In this document: in pieces, positions 60,345 through 64,000 of the stretch
Position numbering within the stretch: position 1 is the stretch's first letter
How the letters are laid out: every line of letters begins with the position of its first letter
Source: JBLNCE01 sp050260415
GTDB lineage: Bacteria; Bacillota; UBA4882; JAAYXC01
Reading direction: 5' to 3'
Assembly (NCBI GenBank): GCA_050260415.1
Contig: JBLNCE010000150.1
Location: 1-64,000 of the forward strand
DNA: 64,000 bases
Notes under the pieces: model-generated
What the model saw: the letters and a program-made list of their open reading frames with translations, nothing else
Told to the model about the DNA's origin: nothing
Database searches by the model: none
Program-made: the position numbers and the translations under genes

Positions 60345-61105
60345 CTCCGTTTTGGTTCCGCAATAGCTGCCAACGCCGGCGGCAGCTCCCTTATGGGGAA
60401 GCGCTCCGCTAGTTCCCCCTTGACCCAGACCGGCACGTTATGCCGCCGGCATTCGATGATCAGGCTCTGAACCTGATTGTCAAGCGACCACTGAGCGGTA
60501 GATGTCTTTCCTCCGGTCAATTGGCCGATGACAGCCCACTTGACGCGCCGCCAAAGGGCATCCTCCATGGAGACCAAGCCAAGGAGAGGCTCGAAGGAGA
60601 CCCATCCGTTCTCTTCAGGGAGTGACTGAACGCGCCATCGATCCCCGAGGCAGGTTACGGTCACGCCAAACCACCAGTTCTGATACATGGCCCAATCCTC
60701 GTGAGCTCGTCTCCATTGGCGATAGCGCCGGGCCATGTTCTCCGGGCACTTGGTCAGGAACAGATGAGCATGCCGCGGCGGGATGGGGATCGTCGGTTTC
60801 AGCGCACAGGCATCCAACACGGCTTGCTGACGCTCTGCCGGTACCGCCGGATGCCACAAGTCGCCCATGTCCTGCACGAAGATCCGCTTCGGCTGGCCGG
60901 TCATGGGGTACAGGGCTGGAAGCCGCTCCGGGTGCCAATGGGGGACGAAGGCGCGGCACTCGGGGCACTCGACCAGATTGCGCTTGGCGAACCGTTTGGC
61001 GAAGCAATATGGGCATGGTCTGGGATCCGCCGCCGTACCCTCCGGCCCGTAGCACCCCCAACCGAGTGGATTGACTGTCTCGTCCACGTAATCAATCCTG
61101 GTCAT
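60341..61105 (-). CDS. DUF5131 (phage Gp37/Gp68) family protein
   Basis: A 254-residue protein of the Gp37/Gp68 family, thought to be radical-SAM-like. YVDETVNPLGWGCYG at the start, then CPYCFAKRFAKR (Cys cluster), VQDMGDLWHPAVP, LFLTKCPEN and WWFGVTVTC are the family blocks. Substrate unknown. ATG behind GGGAGGCTGACGG. Central gene of the minus operon. Confidence 0.85.
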   Translation of the reverse strand: MTRIDYVDETVNPLGWGCYGPEGTAADPRPCPYCFAKRFAKRNLVECPECRAFVPHWHPERLPALYPMTGQPKRIFVQDMGDLWHPAVPAERQQAVLDACALKPTIPIPPRHAHLFLTKCPENMARRYRQWRRAHEDWAMYQNWWFGVTVTCLGDRWRVQSLPEENGWVSFEPLLGLVSMEDALWRRVKWAVIGQLTGGKTSTAQWSLDNQVQSLIIECRRHNVPVWVKGELAERFPIRELPPALAAIAEPKRR

Positions 61106-61121
61106 CCGTCAGCCTCCCTTG

Positions 61122-61217
61122 TCATCTGATGACCCTCAGATATGGCCAGAACGCGATCAACACCACTGTGAACAGCGCCACGAGAAATAGGGGGTAGGCC
61201 AAGGAGCGATTATACAA
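61122..61217 (-). CDS. Tiny membrane protein
   Basis: A 31-residue frame from TTG that is almost entirely one membrane helix (PLFLVALFTVVLIAFWPYL). GAGGGACCCGGC precedes the TTG. Weak support but hydrophobic pattern is convincing. Confidence 0.4.
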   Translation of the reverse strand: MYNRSLAYPLFLVALFTVVLIAFWPYLRVIR

Positions 61218-61238
61218 GCCGGGTCCCTCTTCACACAG

Positions 61239-61273
61239 CGAAAGCCCAGGCCCTCTGTGAAAGGACCTGGGCT
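61239..61273 (-). terminator. Hairpin after DUF932 gene
   Basis: 8-bp stem AGCCCAGG/CCTGGGCT with a 15-nt loop and TTTCG on the minus strand. Probably attenuates transcription into the rest of the operon. Confidence 0.55.
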
Positions 61274-61285
61274 GTACCGTTACGA

Positions 61286-62371
61286 TCACGCTACGACGGC
61301 CAATTCGCGCCACTGGCTGGCCGGCAACGTGATGATCTCCCCGCCGACCCGCTCCAGGTCCGTGGCCCTCTCGTAGTCGTCGGCGGTATTGGCCAGGTTG
61401 GTCACGGCATTGGCAAGGCCCCACTGGCTAAGGTCGCCACCCTCGATGAGCCGCCGCAGCAGGCCGCCGCGCTCGTGCTCCCGCATGCTGAACCGCTCGA
61501 CGACGCGATCCAGGACGGTCTCGACCGGCGCCTCAATCCGGCGGGTGCTGGCGTCCACGACTGTACCGCGGAGCTTCCCGAACTCCACCTCGTCGAAGGC
61601 GGACCGGATCACATCCTGGACCTGCATCATGAATGCCTTGTCCGTGGCCTTGCGGGTCTCGTCCCGGAAGAGCTCATAAAGGCTGTCCATGCCTTCGGCG
61701 CGCCGGCCGAGGTGGAACTTGCGCATGGCCCGGTCATTGATGACTGCACCGTTGAGGCAAACCAGACGATATAGAAGCGGCTCGACACAAACCGCACCAA
61801 GCCCGACTTCGGAGTTGGAAATCGAGATCCCGGCCTGGACAACGTCACCCTTTTTGACCTCAAAGGACAAACGTTCGGTCGTGACCTTGATGTACAGGTG
61901 CCGGTCGGTAACCTCCGCCGAGACGACCTGCATCTGCTTGTCCTCCAGGAGGACGGGCAGCGCGACTTCGGCCAGGTCATAGTTGTCGATGGTGCGGTAC
62001 CGGTCGCTGAGGAAGGCGCGCACATTACCGTCTAGGGTCCTAACGAGGCGCGGCGTGTTCTGGCGATTGAGCCAGAAGTTCAATTCGTTCGCGGCCATGA
62101 TCGGGGAAGCGTTCTTCAGGCGCCCGTAATATTGGGCAGGGACGTTTGCGAATTCGCGGATCTGCCCCTCGGCCAGGCGGGTCAAAGGGAGGGTCTGGGC
62201 CTGGTCGTCGCGGCCCATGGTGAGGGTGAATGTGAGTTCGCCGTCATTTTGCATTGCTTGGGGGGTAGGGGCGATCTCCATCAGGTTGGTCGGGGCGACG
62301 TAATCCTTCTTGGTTTCGAGCTGGCGCTCCAGCTCACGAGCGAGGTCTACGAGAGAACGTCCTTCTTTCAT
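61286..62371 (-). CDS. DUF932/TIGR03299-like phage-plasmid protein
   Basis: A 361-residue protein. NVRAFLSDRYRTIDNYDLAE and SNSEVGLGAVCVEPLLYRLV with CLNGAVIND are typical of DUF932, found in phages and plasmids next to replication and partition genes; function unknown. ATG with AAGAAGGATG upstream. Second gene of the minus operon. Confidence 0.85.
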   Translation of the reverse strand: MKEGRSLVDLARELERQLETKKDYVAPTNLMEIAPTPQAMQNDGELTFTLTMGRDDQAQTLPLTRLAEGQIREFANVPAQYYGRLKNASPIMAANELNFWLNRQNTPRLVRTLDGNVRAFLSDRYRTIDNYDLAEVALPVLLEDKQMQVVSAEVTDRHLYIKVTTERLSFEVKKGDVVQAGISISNSEVGLGAVCVEPLLYRLVCLNGAVINDRAMRKFHLGRRAEGMDSLYELFRDETRKATDKAFMMQVQDVIRSAFDEVEFGKLRGTVVDASTRRIEAPVETVLDRVVERFSMREHERGGLLRRLIEGGDLSQWGLANAVTNLANTADDYERATDLERVGGEIITLPASQWRELAVVA

Positions 62372-62391
62372 GCTTGCATCCTTCTTTCGGC

Positions 62392-62598
62392 TTATTTATT
62401 TGGCGCAGTTACACTCTGGAGTTCGTGCTCTTCCATCTCCGCATAGGGCCCGTTGTCGAGCTTTACGATGTACCGGATGAACTGCCGAACAGCGTTGCTG
62501 ACATATTGGATGTCGAAAACCCGACCAAAGGCGCAGATCTGCGGAATGAAGACCCGCTCGTCCGGAACATACAGCGGATCTCCAAAAGCCTCAAACAT
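62392..62598 (-). CDS. Small hypothetical protein, first of minus operon
   Basis: A 68-residue protein (AFGDPLYVPDERVFIPQICA) without recognised family. AAAGGAGG lies 7 nt before the ATG, and the promoter at 62637-62665 is about 30 nt upstream. Confidence 0.6.
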   Translation of the reverse strand: MFEAFGDPLYVPDERVFIPQICAFGRVFDIQYVSNAVRQFIRYIVKLDNGPYAEMEEHELQSVTAPNK

Positions 62599-62612
62599 CA
62601 ATGCACCTCCTT

Positions 62613-62688
62613 TGATGACAATATGTCTATGTCATCATGATAGACTGTCATCGACAATTTGTCAATAGGGGTGATGTAAATTGTCATC
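62613..62688. promoter_or_regulatory. Right-arm control region with shared operator boxes
   Basis: Leftward promoter: TTGACA (plus-strand 62660-62665), 17 nt, TATCAT (62637-62642). Boxes: TGATGACAA at 62613-62621 (identical to those of the lysogeny switch), TGTCATCA at 62630-62637, TGTCATC at 62646-62652 and TTGTCATC at 62681-62688. They overlap the promoter, so the phage repressor probably silences this operon. Confidence 0.78.
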
Positions 62689-62700
62689 GGGGGGGGGGCT

Positions 62701-62795
62701 GAGACGTTTCGCCGCTTACTTATCGATGCCAGTAAGATATATAGCGATAGATATATATCGCAATTGATAGATCGAGCAGGGAAGGGGGTGAAAAG
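62701..62795. other. Candidate tubC-like/promoter region
   Basis: After a run of ten G (62689-62698) comes an AT-rich stretch with inverted repeat CTTACT/AGTAAG (62715-62720 and 62731-62736), palindrome GCGATA-GATATA-TATCGC (62744-62761) and repeated GATATATA and GATAGAT units. Short repeats just upstream of tubR form the centromere in known TubRZ systems. A weak promoter (CTTACT, 17 nt, TATATA) also fits. Not decisive. Confidence 0.4.
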
Positions 62796-63089
62796 GTGCT
62801 ATGTGACGCATGCCGGACGGCCTTGGCGCGCGAGTTTGGCCCGGAGGAGTATCGCGTCCTCGATGTTCTGTTGAACGGCGGCGCTGTAGATCGGGCCATG
62901 GCCATGGCAAGAGAGGACATTCTGGCGAACTGTGATTCGTTGACCCTTGCGCGATTGCGGGATACTCTGTTGCGATTGTCCGCGACCAGGATGATCGATA
63001 TCACCAATGGCCGGCGCGGCCTGGTCTACCTGACCGAGGATGGAACGGCAGCATTAAGAGCGTTCAAACGTGGAGGTGGACGAAGTTGA
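62796..63089 (+). CDS. Small winged-helix-like protein, TubR candidate
   Basis: A 97-residue protein with CDAC near the N terminus, a helical core (EEYRVLDVLLNGGAVDRAMA) and what looks like a winged helix: LARLRDTLLRLSATRMIDI followed by GRRGLVYLTEDG as the wing. Size, fold and position directly before a TubZ-like gene match TubR, the DNA-binding adaptor of type III segregation systems. GTG start behind GAAGGGGG. Overlaps the next gene by 4 nt. Confidence 0.65.
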   Translation: MLCDACRTALAREFGPEEYRVLDVLLNGGAVDRAMAMAREDILANCDSLTLARLRDTLLRLSATRMIDITNGRRGLVYLTEDGTAALRAFKRGGGRS

Positions 63090-64000
63090 TCAAAATTGGA
63101 GTCGTGGGAGTCGGCCAGGCCGGAGGGAACATCGCCGCCGAATTCGGCAAATTGGGACATGAGAAGGCGGCCATCAACCTGAGCCTGGCTGATTTACGAT
63201 CGCTGGAGGATCTCATTCCGGCACGGCTGACATTGGAGACCGGGGCCGGCGCGGCCAAGGACCCCGCGGAAGGATTCCGGGCCCTGGAGCGGAACGCGCA
63301 GCGGGTCATGGAATTTCTGCGGCAGCAGTTCGCCGATTGCCAGGCGATCCTGGTGTCATTCAGCCTCGGGGGGGGGACCGGTTCCGGAGCCGGCCCGGGG
63401 GTCGTCGACCTGGCTGCGAACGTGTTCCCCGGGCGGCCGGTCGGGGCCATCGTCGTGCTCCCGGCCACCGAAGAGGCGCCCGTGGCCCAGGAGAACGCGG
63501 TCGAGGCATTCGCGGACCTGAGCAAGGTACGCGCCGGCGCAGTCCTGGTGGTGGACAATCAGCGGGCTTTCGAACTTCTGCGTGCGGAAAAGGCAGACGC
63601 TGGCCGCCGGGAATTGTTCGAGGTCACAAACGGGACGGTCGCGCGGCTGGTCGACGATCTGATTAAGGTTCCCAGCATGGCCAGCGAACTGGGGAACGTG
63701 GATGAGGCGGAGGTCCTCGCTCTTCTTGGTGAACGCGGCCTGATGGTCATCGGGGAGGCCATTCTGACGGATGACGGCTGCGGGCCATCGAACGTGGCAG
63801 ATACCGCAACGTTGATTCAGTACAGCCTGGAGAAAGGGGTATTCGTGCCGGCGGCCGGACGCGCAACGAAAGCGGCTGTGATCTGGCAGGCTCCCGCGGA
63901 GTGGACGCGGCATCTCCGGATCTCCGAGGCATTGGATCCCTTGCCTGGGGAGGTCTTCGAGGGGATCTACGACGACGCGCGGGGGCGTATCCTGACTGTG
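63086..64000 (+). CDS. tubZ: TubZ-like tubulin/FtsZ GTPase, partial
   Basis: The first 305 residues are in the window; the end is outside. GTP-binding loops are intact: GVVGVGQAGGN (T1, near 8), GAGAAKDP (T3, near 53), SLGGGTGSGAGPG (T4, 93-105). GNVDEAEVLALL (203-214) resembles the T7 loop NVDxAD of FtsZ that triggers GTP hydrolysis. The blocks VVLPATEEAPVAQENA and AVLVVDNQRAF, and YSLEKGVF later, follow TubZ of Bacillus plasmids more than cell-division FtsZ. It should polymerise and move DNA bound by the TubR-like partner. TTG start with GGAGGT 8 nt upstream. Confidence 0.85.
   Translation, partial: MIKIGVVGVGQAGGNIAAEFGKLGHEKAAINLSLADLRSLEDLIPARLTLETGAGAAKDPAEGFRALERNAQRVMEFLRQQFADCQAILVSFSLGGGTGSGAGPGVVDLAANVFPGRPVGAIVVLPATEEAPVAQENAVEAFADLSKVRAGAVLVVDNQRAFELLRAEKADAGRRELFEVTNGTVARLVDDLIKVPSMASELGNVDEAEVLALLGERGLMVIGEAILTDDGCGPSNVADTATLIQYSLEKGVFVPAAGRATKAAVIWQAPAEWTRHLRISEALDPLPGEVFEGIYDDARGRILTV

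Noticed and set aside
63086..64000. Host cell-division ftsZ
   Set aside because: Sequence blocks match TubZ better, the upstream gene is a small winged-helix-like protein, and no ftsA or division genes surround it.
57144..64000. Right attachment site (second copy of the tRNA-Phe 3' end)
   Set aside because: I looked for GTCCCTTGGCACCA and saw no copy; the prophage probably continues past the window.

Overview
The window is GC-rich bacterial DNA (roughly 60% G+C by eye). About 8 kb of host chromosome is followed by a large prophage that runs off the right edge. Strong AGGAGG-type ribosome binding sites, many TTG and GTG starts, a class A penicillin-binding protein, a Smr-domain protein, a XkdF-like prohead protease and a DUF5659-like protein all suggest a GC-rich member of the Bacillota (Clostridia or a neighbouring class). 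The species cannot be named from the sequence.

Host part (1-7798): a partial metallo-beta-lactamase-fold hydrolase, a bifunctional penicillin-binding protein, a 6-phosphofructokinase, an MFS transporter, a Smr endonuclease-like protein, tRNA-Glu, about 700 bp of non-coding DNA with large inverted repeats, an unusual tRNA-Gly-like gene on the minus strand, and a tRNA-Val/Asp/Phe cluster behind a near-perfect sigma-A promoter.

Prophage left arm (about 7771-26160): integration is very probably at the 3' end of tRNA-Phe, because the tyrosine integrase gene lies immediately beyond it. Then come a divergent lysogeny switch (two-HTH repressor against a Cro-like protein), a recombination operon (YqaJ exonuclease, an unknown protein, a Rad50/SMC-like ATPase, a UvrD-like helicase), replication genes (O-like initiator with six iterons inside it, DnaC-like loader), a run of small zinc-ribbon and nucleotide-metabolism genes, and a sigma-like late regulator.

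Late genes (26162-56197): terminase, portal, a 1121-residue MuF head protein with kinase-like and toxin-like domains, prohead protease, scaffold, capsid, neck, contractile sheath and tube, a tail chaperone with a -1 frameshift site, tape measure, baseplate, receptor-binding proteins and a lysis cassette. This is a contractile-tailed (myovirus) phage. A lipoprotein gene and a nuclease gene look like cargo.

Right arm (57001-64000): a minus-strand operon of about 12 genes, mostly of unknown function (RusA, DUF5131/Gp37-Gp68 and DUF932 families are recognisable), is divergent from a plus-strand pair made of a small winged-helix-like protein and a tubulin/FtsZ-superfamily GTPase. The pair looks like a TubR/TubZ type III segregation system. 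An operator-like 9-mer (TGATGACAA) occurs exactly at both the lysogeny switch and this right-arm divergent region, more than 52 kb apart, which suggests one repressor controls both. Together, integrase, iteron origin and TubRZ suggest a phage that can be integrated or maintained as a plasmid. The right attachment site is not in the window.
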